The notes: a model not told the origin generated them from the sequence alone. Numbered from the stretch's first letter, positions 35,537-47,552 are shown. The stretch is 64,000 bases of DNA from Streptomyces sp. D2-8 (GCF_023184515.1 NZ_JAAHBP010000009.1:310001-374000); one strand, 5' to 3'. Numbers and translations are program-made.

Positions 35537-37069
35537 TCACCGCTGTTCGGAGAGGCCCAGCACCTGGTTGTCCGACGGAAGTTCGCCCCTGGGCGGCAGT
35601 TCCACGGTGAACTCGGTGTGCCCCGGCACGCTGCGCACCCGGGCCCGTCCGCCGTGCGCGTGCACGATCGCCTCGACGACGGCCAGGCCGAGCCCGGACC
35701 CTCCGGCGCCCGGGCCGCTGCGCGAGCGGGAGGCGTCGGCGCGGGTGAAGCGGTCGAAGACGGTGGCGAGGAGATGCTCGGGAATGCCGGGGCCGTCGTC
35801 CCGGACGCGGATCACGCGGCGCTCGGCGGTGTCCTCCACCTCGGCGACGACCGTGGTGCCGGGCGGGGTGTGGAGGCGGGCGTTGGCGAGGAGGTTCGCC
35901 ACGGCCTTGCGCAGACCCGGCTCGTCGCCGGTGACCAGGGTGGATGCGTCGAGGGCGGTGACGGGGAGCGCCAGTCGCCAGGTGCGGTCCCGGTCCGCCG
36001 CCCGGGCCTCCCACACGGCCTCGGCGACCAGCGCCGCCAGGTCCACCTCGGCGGACCGCAGCGGACGGCCCTCGTCCAGGCGGGCCAGCAGCAGGAGGTC
36101 TTCGACCAGGCCCGTCATACGGGCCGACTCGGCGGAGACCCGCCGCCAGGCCAGGGCCGGATCGACCGGGGCGGTACCGCGGTTCATCAGCTCGGCGTAT
36201 CCGGCGATCGACGCCAGCGGCGTACGGAGTTCATGGCCGGCGTCGGCGAGGAAGCGGCGCATGCGTTCCTCGCTGCGGTGCACCCGTTCCTCGTCCCGGT
36301 GGCGCGCTGCGCGGGAGGACTCGACGTGGTCGGTCAGGCGGTTGAGCGCGGCGCCGACCTGCCCGGCCTCGCTGCCGGGGCCGGTGTCCGCCTCGGGCAC
36401 CCGGGGCAGCCCGGCGGGCCGGTCCGGGCCGAGCGGCGCCAGGGCGACCTCGGCGGCGGTGGCGGCGACCCGGTCGAGGGGCCGCAGCTGCCGCCGTACG
36501 ACGACCGCACAGGCGCAGCCCGCGACCGCCAGTCCGGCGGCTCCGAGGGCCGCCCCGGCCACGGCGAGCCGGCCGGTCAGGTCCTGGACGTCGTCCATGG
36601 GCAGTCCGGCGAGGACGCGGACCCCGCTCGCGTCGAGGCCGGTGACCCGGTAGGTGCCGAGGCCGGGGACGGTGCGGGTGCGGGGGGTGCCGTCGGGGGC
36701 GATGCCGTGCAGGGCGGCGCGCTGGCCGTCGGTGAGGGTCCGTGGCCCGGCGTCCGGGCCGGTCACCGCCGCGGCGGTGAGCGTGCCCCGCGCGTCGAGC
36801 CGGGCGGCGAGCAGCCCGGCGGGGTGGCCGTTTCCGTCGAGGAACGTCAGGTCACGGTCGCCGTCCGGGCGGAGCGAGGCCTCGGCCAGGCCGTGTTCGG
36901 CCGCGTCCATGACCCGGCCGTCGAGGTCGTCCAGCAGCAGGGCCCGCTGGACGAGGAACGCCACCGGCGCCATGACGGCACAGACGGCGACGAGGACGGC
37001 GCCGATCAGGACGAGGAGCCGGGTGCGCAGGGCGCGGAGGCGTGGCCCGGTGGACGGGGGCGTGGTCAT
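35537..37069 (-). CDS. sensor histidine kinase without an adjacent response regulator
   Basis: This is a membrane two-component kinase of 510 residues. TM1 lies near residues 12-38 and TM2 near 165-190, enclosing an extracellular sensor of about 125 residues. A HAMP domain follows, then the H-box (DAGHELRTPLASIAGYAEL), N-box (VANLLANARLHTPPG), and G1/G2 boxes (RDDGPGIPE, GGSGLGLAVVEAIVHAHGG). All kinase motifs are intact. I chose ATG 37069. No response regulator gene lies on either side, which is unusual for this class, so the partner is encoded elsewhere or was lost. Confidence 0.9.
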   Translation of the reverse strand: MTTPPSTGPRLRALRTRLLVLIGAVLVAVCAVMAPVAFLVQRALLLDDLDGRVMDAAEHGLAEASLRPDGDRDLTFLDGNGHPAGLLAARLDARGTLTAAAVTGPDAGPRTLTDGQRAALHGIAPDGTPRTRTVPGLGTYRVTGLDASGVRVLAGLPMDDVQDLTGRLAVAGAALGAAGLAVAGCACAVVVRRQLRPLDRVAATAAEVALAPLGPDRPAGLPRVPEADTGPGSEAGQVGAALNRLTDHVESSRAARHRDEERVHRSEERMRRFLADAGHELRTPLASIAGYAELMNRGTAPVDPALAWRRVSAESARMTGLVEDLLLLARLDEGRPLRSAEVDLAALVAEAVWEARAADRDRTWRLALPVTALDASTLVTGDEPGLRKAVANLLANARLHTPPGTTVVAEVEDTAERRVIRVRDDGPGIPEHLLATVFDRFTRADASRSRSGPGAGGSGLGLAVVEAIVHAHGGRARVRSVPGHTEFTVELPPRGELPSDNQVLGLSEQR

Positions 37070-37231
37070 CTGCCGTCCTCGGCCGGGCCGGCCGCGCCGC
37101 GGGCGGACGGGACTCGGTTGCGGCCGGGCGGGGGCCCAGGGGTGCCAGACATGTACCGATCCTGCACCGGCCGGCTGGGGGAACCCTGTGTTCAGCCTGA
37201 GCACCGGCGATGTCCTGCCCGCGAACGGCGC

Positions 37232-37265
37232 GGGCCGCGCCCCCGGTCACCCCGGAACGCGGCCC
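37232..37265 (-). terminator. terminator of the aconitase gene
   Basis: The arms GGGCCGCG and CGCGGCCC pair around a loop that itself contains CCGG repeats. It begins 22 nt beyond the aconitase stop on the minus strand. Confidence 0.6.
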
Positions 37266-37287
37266 TCGAACTGCCGTGGCGGTCCGC

Positions 37288-40005
<2,718 letters not shown>

Positions 40006-40077
40006 GACAGTCTCCTTCATTGATGTGCGCGTACCACCACGATCCTGCCGCCACGGCATCTCGACCGATCCGCTAAG

Positions 40078-40104
40078 GTAAGGCTAAGTTAGGTGAGCCT
40101 TACC
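40078..40104. promoter_or_regulatory. iron-box-like (DmdR/IdeR) site upstream of aconitase
   Basis: GTAAGGCT (40078-40085) and AGCCTTAC (40096-40103) form a perfect inverted repeat. The enclosed TTAGGTGAGCCTTACC matches one strand of the actinobacterial iron box (TTAGGTGAGCCTAACCTAA) at all but one position over those 16 bases. It lies about 75-100 nt upstream of the acnA start. Confidence 0.6.
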
Positions 40105-40148
40105 AGTAGGTCTGATGGTGGCGTGCGGCTGCGGTGCCCCTCGGCAGA

Positions 40149-40166
40149 TATCTCGATGTCGAGATA
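40149..40166. promoter_or_regulatory. ATCTC-N6-GAGAT palindrome, site 1
   Basis: TATCTCGATGTCGAGATA has ATCTCGA and TCGAGAT as arms. The following bases AACTCTAG resemble those after site 2 (AACCTCAG). It lies about 145 nt upstream of the acnA start and 145 nt upstream of the DUF4236 start, between the two. Confidence 0.55.
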
Positions 40167-40309
40167 ACTCTAGTACACGAGGGCCGGATGGTCATGCCCG
40201 GATCCCGTGGCGTCCGCCGCAGACCCATGGACGATCTGCCATCGGTGCGCGAAGTCGGGGTATTCGCACTGAGCCGGGGTCGCCCGGTGACACCGAAAGG
40301 AGGCACCCC

Positions 40310-40510
40310 ATGCCGCTCACGTTCCGCAAGAGTTTCCGGATCCTTCCGGGAGTGCGGCTGAACATCAACAAGCGCTCCTGGTCCATCACCACCGGCGGCG
40401 GAAAGAACGGCCCGCGCTACACCCGCAGCAGCACAGGACGTCGTACGACATCGATGGATCTGCCCGGACCTTTCGGATGGCGGCGCACCACGAAGGCGCG
40501 TCGACACTGA
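40310..40510 (+). CDS. small DUF4236 protein
   Basis: This 66-residue basic protein is too short for many gene finders but has an excellent AAAGGAGG 6 nt before ATG 40310. The N-terminal motif MPLTFRKSFRILPGVRLNIN and the following WSITTGGG match DUF4236, a short domain found alone or at the N-terminus of larger proteins. Its function is unknown. It lies upstream of the HTH-MurA gene on the same strand, and both have an ATCTC-N6-GAGAT palindrome in front. Confidence 0.8.
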   Translation: MPLTFRKSFRILPGVRLNINKRSWSITTGGGKNGPRYTRSSTGRRTTSMDLPGPFGWRRTTKARRH

Positions 40511-40565
40511 GGCCACCGGACGGGGTTGACATTCCGTCACCCGTTCAGACCCCCGGTCGGGCGCC

Positions 40566-40581
40566 ATCTCATATCTGAGAT
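40566..40581. promoter_or_regulatory. ATCTC-N6-GAGAT palindrome, site 2
   Basis: ATCTCA and TGAGAT flank TATC. It ends 12 nt before the ATG of the HTH-MurA gene. TAACCT right after it could be a -10 hexamer for a leaderless transcript, since no ribosome site separates it from the start. A regulator bound here would block the promoter. The HTH domain of the gene itself is the obvious candidate. Confidence 0.55.
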
Positions 40582-40593
40582 AACCTCAGTCCC

Positions 40594-42123
40594 ATGGCAG
40601 ACGACTACCTCGTACGCATCGGCAAGCTCATCCGCGACGCCCGGCAGCACCGGGGCTGGACGCAGTCGCAGCTGGCGGAGGCGCTCGGAACCAGCCAGAG
40701 CGCCGTCAACCGGATCGAGCGCGGCAACCAGAACATCAGCCTTGAGATGATCGCGCGCATCGGGGAGGCCCTCGACAGCGAGATCGTGTCGCTCGGCTAC
40801 GCCGGCCCGATGCATCTGCGGGTGGTCGGCGGGCGCCGGCTGTCCGGTGCCATCGACGTGAAGACGAGCAAGAACGCGTGCGTGGCGCTGCTGTGCGCCT
40901 CACTGCTCAACGAAGGACGCACCGTGCTGCGCCGCGTCGCCCGCATCGAGGAGGTGTACCGCCTCCTCGAGGTGCTGGGCTCCATCGGCGTGCGCACCCG
41001 GTGGATCAACGACGGTGTCGACCTGGAGATCGTGCCGTCGGCCGAGCTGGACCTGGCGGCGATCGACGCGGACGCGGCCCGCCGCACCCGCTCCATCATC
41101 ATGTTCCTCGGCCCGCTGCTGCACCGCATGGACCACTTCAAACTGCCGTACGCCGGCGGCTGCGACCTCGGGACGCGCACGGTCGAGCCGCACATGATCG
41201 CGCTGCGCCGCTTCGGTCTGGACATCGCCGCCACCGAGGGCCAGTACCACGCCCAGGTCGACCGCGCGGTCAGCCCCGACCGCCCGATCGTCCTGACCGA
41301 ACGCGGCGACACGGTGACCGAGAACGCGCTGCTCGCGGCCGCCCGGCACGACGGCATCACCGTCATCCGCAACGCCTCGTCCAACTACATGGTCCAGGAC
41401 CTCTGCTTCTTCCTGGAGGCCCTCGGCGTCAAGGTCGACGGCATCGGCACGACCACGCTCACCGTGCACGGCGTGCCGACCATCGACGTCGACGTGGACT
41501 ACTCCCCCTCCGAGGACCCGGTCGAGGCGATGAGCCTGGTCGCGGCGGCCGTCGTCACCGAGTCGGAACTGACGGTCCGCCGTGTGCCGATCGAGTTCCT
41601 GGAGATCGAGCTGGCGGTCCTGGAGGAGATGGGCCTCGACCACGATCGCACGCCCGAGTACTTCGCCGACAACGGCCGCACCCGGCTGGTGGACCTCACC
41701 GTCCGGCCCTCCAAGCTGGAGGCGCCGATCGACAAGATCCACCCCATGCCGTTCCCCGGCCTGAACATCGACAACGTCCCGTTCTTCGCGGCCATCGCGG
41801 CGGTCGCCCAGGGCCAGACCCTCATCCACGACTGGGTCTACGACAACCGCGCGATCTACCTGACCGACCTGAACCGCCTCGGCGGCCGGCTCCAGCTCCT
41901 CGACCCCCACCGCGTCCTGGTCGAGGGCCCGACCCGCTGGCGCGCCGCCGAGATGATGTGCCCGCCTGCGCTGCGCCCCGCGGTGGTCGTCCTCCTCGCG
42001 ATGATGGCGGCCGAGGGCACGTCGGTGCTGCGCAACGTGTACGTCATCAACCGGGGTTACGAGGACCTGGCCGAGCGGCTGAACTCGATCGGGGCGCAGA
42101 TCGAGACGTTCCGGGACATCTGA
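40594..42123 (+). CDS. MurA-like UDP-GlcNAc 1-carboxyvinyltransferase with N-terminal HTH domain
   Basis: This is a fusion of an XRE-type helix-turn-helix (about residues 8-65; WTQSQLAEALGTSQSAVNRIERG) to a full EPSP-synthase/MurA fold (about 70-509). MurA catalyses the first committed step of peptidoglycan synthesis. Key MurA residues are kept: the KN pair (Lys93-Asn94 in KTSKNA) and the loop cysteine (Cys190 in AGGCDLGTR) equivalent to fosfomycin-targeted Cys115 of E. coli. The protein could be a second MurA, a regulator that senses UDP-GlcNAc, or both. It matches SCO5998 of S. coelicolor as I recall it. It appears leaderless, with a palindrome just before the start. Confidence 0.88.
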   Translation: MADDYLVRIGKLIRDARQHRGWTQSQLAEALGTSQSAVNRIERGNQNISLEMIARIGEALDSEIVSLGYAGPMHLRVVGGRRLSGAIDVKTSKNACVALLCASLLNEGRTVLRRVARIEEVYRLLEVLGSIGVRTRWINDGVDLEIVPSAELDLAAIDADAARRTRSIIMFLGPLLHRMDHFKLPYAGGCDLGTRTVEPHMIALRRFGLDIAATEGQYHAQVDRAVSPDRPIVLTERGDTVTENALLAAARHDGITVIRNASSNYMVQDLCFFLEALGVKVDGIGTTTLTVHGVPTIDVDVDYSPSEDPVEAMSLVAAAVVTESELTVRRVPIEFLEIELAVLEEMGLDHDRTPEYFADNGRTRLVDLTVRPSKLEAPIDKIHPMPFPGLNIDNVPFFAAIAAVAQGQTLIHDWVYDNRAIYLTDLNRLGGRLQLLDPHRVLVEGPTRWRAAEMMCPPALRPAVVVLLAMMAAEGTSVLRNVYVINRGYEDLAERLNSIGAQIETFRDI

Positions 42124-42143
42124 CACCCGGGAATCCGGGGCGA

Positions 42144-42161
42144 GACCGGCCACTTCCGGTC
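42144..42161 (+). terminator. possible hairpin after the HTH-MurA gene
   Basis: The arms GACCGG and CCGGTC with a 6-nt loop lie 20 nt past the stop. The stem is short, so confidence is limited. The rest of the 252-bp gap to the hydrolase shows no gene. Confidence 0.35.
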
Positions 42162-42375
42162 GGCTTGCGGGCAGGCGAAGACGACGCCAGAGGTCGCTGC
42201 GCGCAAGGCGGAGCCGGGCGATCCGGGCGCCCGGCCGGTCGCGGCGGCGACACGGATGCCCGTCCCACGTCGTGCCTGTTCGACGCGGAGCCGAAAGCGA
42301 CGGTGTCGGCTGGACGAGTGGGTCAAGTTCCGGCAGCTTGGGACCTGGTCTGTGGGCTGGGAGAGGGGATACATC

Positions 42376-43341
42376 GTGCGGGACCTGGCGTCGACGCTGG
42401 ACCATGTCCGGACGGCGGACGGAAGGCGGCTGCGGGTCGAGTGCTCGGGGGACCCGCGCGGGCGGCCGGTGTTCCTGCTCCACGGCACGCCCGGCAGCCG
42501 GGTCGGCCCCAGACCGCGCCCCATGTACCTGTATCAGCGCGGAGTGTTGCTGATCAGTTACGACCGCCCTGGTTACGGGGGATCCGACCGCCAGCCCGGC
42601 CGCCGTGTCGTGGATGTCGTGCAGGACGTGACCGCGGTGGCCGACGCCTTGGGTATGGACCGCTTCGCGGTCGTCGGCCGTTCCGGCGGCGCCCCGCACG
42701 CCCTGGCGTGCGCGGCCCGGCTGCCGCACCGGGTGACCCGGGCGGCCACCCTCGTCACCCTTGCGCCGCGGGATGCGGAGGGCCTTGACTGGTTCGCCGG
42801 GATGGCGCCCTCCAACATCGACGAGTTCAGCACGGCGCTCGCCGATCCCGAGGAGTTCGAAGCCCGGCTCATCCCACGCACCGACTCCATTCGCTCCGAC
42901 CCCGCCCGGCTGTTGGAGGAACTGCGCAAGGAGATGACCGAGGACGACCGGAAGATCGTCTCGGACAACGGCGTCCGCTCAATGCTGCTGCGCAACTACT
43001 GTGAGGCGCTGCGCAGTTCGCCGTACGGCTGGATCGATGACTCGTTCGCCCTGACCGAGCCCTGGGGATTCGACCCGACCTGTATCCAGGTGCCGGTGCT
43101 GCTGTGGCACGGCGCCCGCGACGCCTTCTCACCGGTGGCCCACTCGTCCTGGCTCGCGGAACGCATCCCACGGGCCACGTCCGTGATCGAGCCGTCCGCG
43201 GCCCACTTCGGAGCCCTGCGTGTGCTGCCGGACGTGCTGAGATGGTCGCTCATCGACGCGCCTCCCAGCGAGGACTTCGCGTTCCGGGAGGAACAGTCCG
43301 CCGGCTCGCCTTACACCGCCAGCGGCTCCAGGTCGCGATAG
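42376..43341 (+). CDS. alpha/beta-fold hydrolase
   Basis: This soluble hydrolase has 321 residues. The oxyanion segment HGTPGSRVG, the nucleophile elbow VVGRSGGAPHA (Ser), the acid WHGARDAFSP (Asp) and a late AAHFG (His) complete a catalytic triad. Its substrate is unknown; the fold includes esterases, proline iminopeptidases and haloperoxidase-like enzymes. GTG 42376 has GAGAGGGG about 8 nt upstream. Its last 31 bases overlap the end of the convergent fxsT-like gene, so it marks the left border of the defence/RiPP island. A coding overlap of this size with a convergent gene is uncommon. Confidence 0.8.
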   Translation: MRDLASTLDHVRTADGRRLRVECSGDPRGRPVFLLHGTPGSRVGPRPRPMYLYQRGVLLISYDRPGYGGSDRQPGRRVVDVVQDVTAVADALGMDRFAVVGRSGGAPHALACAARLPHRVTRAATLVTLAPRDAEGLDWFAGMAPSNIDEFSTALADPEEFEARLIPRTDSIRSDPARLLEELRKEMTEDDRKIVSDNGVRSMLLRNYCEALRSSPYGWIDDSFALTEPWGFDPTCIQVPVLLWHGARDAFSPVAHSSWLAERIPRATSVIEPSAAHFGALRVLPDVLRWSLIDAPPSEDFAFREEQSAGSPYTASGSRSR

Positions 43342-46300
43342 AGACGTCGTTCGTTGCGCGCGGACATCGTGATCGTGTTGTCGTCGCCGAGCAGCCGCCT
43401 CAACTCGCCCAGTGTCTCCTCACGCAGGCGGTCCGCCTCGTGGCTGCCCAGTGAACGCAGCGTCAGTGCCGAGTTGGCGACTGCGGTCAGGGTGTCCGGG
43501 TGGTGCCGCCCCAGCACCGTGCCCAGGCCGGAGACGGCCTTGTTCTCCAGGTCGTACGCCTCTTCGAAGCGGCCCTGGTCGGCCAGCACGTTGGCGAAGT
43601 TGAGTCCTGAGATCAACGTGTGCGGGTGATCCTTTCCCAGCATGTCCCTCATCCGCGGCAGGACCTTCTGGAACACCTCCTCGGCCTCTTCCACGTCCCC
43701 GCAGCCCCAGTGGAAGATGCCGAGGTTGTTGAGCGCGCCCTGGGTGTACGGGTGGGCCTCCCCCGGAACCTTCATGTACCCGGCCAGTGCCTGGCGGGCG
43801 ACGTCCCGGGCCTGCTCCTTCTCGTCGGCCGCGTACAGGTCCGACGCGAGGTTCAGGTCGCAGGCCAGCCAGTCCGGATTCGGCGACGTGTACTGCTCGC
43901 GGTACCTTGCCAGGGTCGCGGTCGTCAGCCGTAGCGCGTCCTCCACCTGCCCCACTCTCCGCAGCGACACGGCGAGCGACTTGGCACAGCTGAGCGTGGG
44001 CGGGAAGTGCTCGCCCATGATGCGCTTGTGGTCCTCGTACACGCGGGAAAGGACCGCCACGGACTCCTCGTACCGGCCGATCTCCCGCAGGTCGCGGCCG
44101 AGGCTGGAGGCCGAGCCGAGTGTGTGGGGATGTGTGGGGCCGAGAACGACCATGCGGCGGTCGTAGACGTCCTGGTCCACGGCCCGGGCCTCGTCGTAGC
44201 GGCCCACCATGCGCAGCGCGAGTGCGAGGTTGTTGGCGGCGCTGAGTGTCCGCTGGTGCGACTCGTGGAAGATGTCGCGGAATCCTCGGTGCGCGGCCCT
44301 GGCCAGTTCCACCGCCGACCGGTACTCGCCGAGCGCGGCCAGGTCGCTCGAAAGGCCGGACGCGGTGATGTAGGTGTGCGGATGGTTGGAGCCCAGGACC
44401 TGCCGCTGACGTTCCAGCAGCTCCTCGTCGATCTCCCGGGCTTCCTGGTAGCGCCCTTGGGAGCGGAGCACGTTGGCAAGCTGACAGCGCAGGTAGAGGT
44501 ACTGCATGTCGTTCTCACCGAGGCGCTCGATCCAGCGCTCCAGCACGTCCTCGGCCAGTTGGCGGGCGCTCGGGAAGTCCCCTCGCTTCCACAGGTACCG
44601 CACCCGGTCGATCAGCAGTCGCCGGGGTTTCGGCTCTGAGCAGTCCTGGATGCCCGAGGCCAGCAGATGAGACCAGATGGAGTCGAAGAGCGGCCAGGTC
44701 GACGGGTCGTCGGTGGGCTCGTCCCCGTCGGGCCGGGCGCTCGCGAGGACGGTGTGCACGACGTGCCGGGCCTCTTCCCGTTCCGCCTCCGAGAGCTGTG
44801 AGCGGATCACGGCCTGGACCAGTCGGTGGACCTGGATGCTGCCGCTGCTCTGATCGACCTTGGCGAGGGCGAAGCGCCCGATCTCGCGGATCACCCGTCC
44901 CAGGAGCAGACTCTCCTGGAGCGACGGGTCCCACTCCCGCAGGGCGTCCAGCATCTCCTTGTTGTAGAGCACGCGTACGGAGATCGGTTCCGGTGCCATG
45001 AAGGCGCACAGCTGGAGGAGCCGTACCGAGGCCGGTGAGCGTTCGTTGAGGCGGGCGATGGAGATGTTCCAGGTGGCGGCCACCGGCTGCGGGTAGTCCT
45101 TGGGGTGGTTGAGTCCCAGCACGGCGGTGGTCTGCTCGGTCAGTTCCCGCAGGTACTCGTCGGTGGGGGTGGCCGTCTCCGCGAGCCAGGCCGCGGCCTG
45201 TTCGACGGCCAGCGGCAGATCGCCCACGGCGTCCGCCACCCGGTCCGCTTCGTCGACGCTCAGGCCGGGGGCCTGCCGGGTGAGGTGCTCCACACTCTCC
45301 TCACGCGGGAACACGTCCACGGACAGGGAGGTGCCCTGCTGTGCCCACGCCTGGTTCCGGGAGGTGATCAGGATGTGCCCGCCGGCCGGGAAGTAGCGCT
45401 TGGTCGTTTCGGGGTCGTCCGCGTTGTCGAAGACGAGCAGCCAGCGCGTGGTCGGCACGCCGGACTCCAGCATCTGGACGACCTCGGCGCTGGCCAGCGC
45501 CATGTCGTCACCTCCGGACGCGCCGATCCTCGAACCGAGTTCGGCGAGCGAGGCGATGATGGTGTCCTTGTGCTCCGCGGAGATCCACCACACCAGGTCG
45601 TAGTCGGCGATGAAGCGGTGCACGTACTCCAGGACGATCTGTGTCTTGCCCACGCCGCCGAGTCCGAAGAGCGTCTGGGGCTGGGGAAGCACGATGGAGA
45701 TGCCTTCACCGAGCTGCGAGCGCAGCTGTTCGAGGACGGCGGCCCGGCCCGTGAAGACGGTGTTGCGACTGGGAGCGTTGAAGATCGTCGGCCTGTTGCC
45801 CGGGAAACGTGGGTTCGCCGCACCGGCGGGCACCAGCTCGGCCGTCAGGTTCAGCGCCCTGAAGACTTTCCTGACGCACTCGGTCTCGTCCACACGGTTG
45901 AGGTCGACCGAGGGGTGCTCCGGGTCGGACCCGGGCATCTGCACACGGTCCAGCCTCAGTCGTGTCATCTCGACCGGCGGCAGGCCCGGAGCGGAGTCGG
46001 TGAGCGCCCGCCAGGCGGCCCGACCGTGTCTGGCCTGCTGGAAAGCGTCCGAGGTGAGGAGCAGCGTGCGCGTGGCCGGGTCCGGGCGCTCCGGGGCGCG
46101 AAGGGCCACGTCGTGCAGGGTCACCCGCGAGCAGTACGGCTTGAGGATCCCCTCCAGCCACTCCGCCCACATGCGGTCCTCGCCCGCGTACACCACGAAG
46201 ACGTCCGCGGCCAGGGTCGTCGGCCTGCGCCGGGTGTAGGCGGCCAGGCAACGCTGCCGCACCGGCTCGGGGATCGGCGGCAGCCGGGTCACCTCTCCGT

Positions 46301-47237
46301 CCGAGATGACCTCCGTCAGGCGCTCGAAGGCGGACAGCAGCGAGCTGGAGACTCCGCTCTGGTCACCGATGGCCGCGAGCAACTCCTCGTACGCGTAGTA
46401 CGGGCGGTACGGGATCTCGACCGCGCCCCAGTACTCGTTCAACTGCGCCGGGTCGAGCGGCTCGCCGTCCTTCCCCTTGGGCAGCCCGTCGAATTTCAGG
46501 CGGGCCAGTGCCCGTCCCGCGTCGGCCTTCTCCTTCTCGCCCTCGTCGACCCGCATCGGCACGGGAAGCACCCGGATCCGCCGGTCGCGGTAGTCCGCCT
46601 CGACGGTCCGGGCCACGGCGGCACCGCCGTCCAGCGCCTGATCGCTGAGCGTGAAGCAGTCGACGAGGACATCGGGCATCTGAATGGTGCAGATGTCCGC
46701 GCTGTCCGACAGACCGGTGCGGCTGTCGATGAGGGCGTAGTCGTACGACGCCTTCATGTCTTCGCGCAACGCGTCCAGAAAGATGCCGCCGCCGAGGCGG
46801 TCGTAGAAGTTGTCCCATTCGAAGGAGGACACAGTGGCCGAGTACGCGCGGTTCTGCTGCCCGGCGGACAGGAAGTCGAGCGAGCCTCCGTCGGGGAACG
46901 ACAGTCCGAGGGCCTCCGTATCCAATGAGACGGCGTGCAGGCCGGCGCGCGCGTACTGCCGGTGCCAGGCGCCGGAGCGATGGCCTCCGTTGGTCGCCGC
47001 CCAGGAGTACTCGCTGATCATGTCGATCACCCCGGGGGTGGCCGCGAGGGTGCTGGGGTCGAGGAACGGGTGGAAGAAGCGGTGAAGTCCGGGGGCTTCA
47101 AGGTCCCAGTCGACGGCCAGTACACGTGCACCGTTGGCGGCGAGGATCCACGCCGTGTTCGCCAAGGCCATCGTGCGGCCCGTACCGCCCTTGTAAGAGT
47201 AGAACGTGATGATACGTCCACTCCGGCGCGCCATCAT
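43311..47237 (-). CDS. fxsT: FxSxx-COOH system giant ParA/TIR-like/NB-ARC/TPR protein (copy 1)
   Basis: This 1308-residue STAND-type protein has four parts. First is a ParA/MinD-like domain with the deviant Walker A YKGGTGRTMALAN and ATP-binding D39xD (AVDWDLEAPGLHRFF). At about 340-460 is a TIR-like region (DVFVVYAGEDRMWAEWLEGIL). At about 480-800 is NB-ARC with an intact Walker A (GLGGVGKTQIVLEY near 524) and a P-loop ATPase core (RWLLVFDNADDP). Last are many tetratricopeptide units (about 870-1300; NLALALRMVGRYDEARAVDQ, HPHTLGSASSLGRDLREIGRYEESV). Proteins of this design accompany FxSxx-COOH RiPP loci. They resemble immune sensors that oligomerise on ligand binding, which is inference here. 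ATG 47237 has GGAGG 6 nt upstream. Confidence 0.88.
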   Translation of the reverse strand: MMARRSGRIITFYSYKGGTGRTMALANTAWILAANGARVLAVDWDLEAPGLHRFFHPFLDPSTLAATPGVIDMISEYSWAATNGGHRSGAWHRQYARAGLHAVSLDTEALGLSFPDGGSLDFLSAGQQNRAYSATVSSFEWDNFYDRLGGGIFLDALREDMKASYDYALIDSRTGLSDSADICTIQMPDVLVDCFTLSDQALDGGAAVARTVEADYRDRRIRVLPVPMRVDEGEKEKADAGRALARLKFDGLPKGKDGEPLDPAQLNEYWGAVEIPYRPYYAYEELLAAIGDQSGVSSSLLSAFERLTEVISDGEVTRLPPIPEPVRQRCLAAYTRRRPTTLAADVFVVYAGEDRMWAEWLEGILKPYCSRVTLHDVALRAPERPDPATRTLLLTSDAFQQARHGRAAWRALTDSAPGLPPVEMTRLRLDRVQMPGSDPEHPSVDLNRVDETECVRKVFRALNLTAELVPAGAANPRFPGNRPTIFNAPSRNTVFTGRAAVLEQLRSQLGEGISIVLPQPQTLFGLGGVGKTQIVLEYVHRFIADYDLVWWISAEHKDTIIASLAELGSRIGASGGDDMALASAEVVQMLESGVPTTRWLLVFDNADDPETTKRYFPAGGHILITSRNQAWAQQGTSLSVDVFPREESVEHLTRQAPGLSVDEADRVADAVGDLPLAVEQAAAWLAETATPTDEYLRELTEQTTAVLGLNHPKDYPQPVAATWNISIARLNERSPASVRLLQLCAFMAPEPISVRVLYNKEMLDALREWDPSLQESLLLGRVIREIGRFALAKVDQSSGSIQVHRLVQAVIRSQLSEAEREEARHVVHTVLASARPDGDEPTDDPSTWPLFDSIWSHLLASGIQDCSEPKPRRLLIDRVRYLWKRGDFPSARQLAEDVLERWIERLGENDMQYLYLRCQLANVLRSQGRYQEAREIDEELLERQRQVLGSNHPHTYITASGLSSDLAALGEYRSAVELARAAHRGFRDIFHESHQRTLSAANNLALALRMVGRYDEARAVDQDVYDRRMVVLGPTHPHTLGSASSLGRDLREIGRYEESVAVLSRVYEDHKRIMGEHFPPTLSCAKSLAVSLRRVGQVEDALRLTTATLARYREQYTSPNPDWLACDLNLASDLYAADEKEQARDVARQALAGYMKVPGEAHPYTQGALNNLGIFHWGCGDVEEAEEVFQKVLPRMRDMLGKDHPHTLISGLNFANVLADQGRFEEAYDLENKAVSGLGTVLGRHHPDTLTAVANSALTLRSLGSHEADRLREETLGELRRLLGDDNTITMSARNERRLYRDLEPLAV

Positions 47238-47552
47238 GCTTTTCCTCCGTTGTCGACCCCTGACACATGAAGCAGGGAGTTGGCGGGCTCGATGGGACGA
47301 GGCCGGGGTACCCGTCCGCGCTTCCGAGGGGCTGTGGGATCGGGCGCGCGTCGGTCGCGTGGAGAACGCTCAGCCGAGTATTCCCCATGGCGGTCCGGCA
47401 ACGGAGACGACGACCGCGGCCCTGGGTCCGCGAGTTGACGCGGCTCGAGCGGAGGCAGGGGTCGTGAGCGCTGCCTCGATGTTGCGTCTCCACATACCCC
47501 CCTGCCGCTTGATGCCCCGGGGATGTCACCCGACGGCGGCATGTGGCCGGAA
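47238..47552. other. 315-bp gap between the acetyltransferase and fxsT copy 1
   Basis: No credible gene is present. Given its length it could hold a separate promoter for fxsT copy 1 on the minus strand, but no clear -35/-10 pair stands out. Confidence 0.4.

Noticed and set aside
36852..37250. Possible response-regulator gene next to the sensor kinase
   Set aside because: Frames here are shadows of the kinase N-terminus, and no receiver or HTH domain is present.
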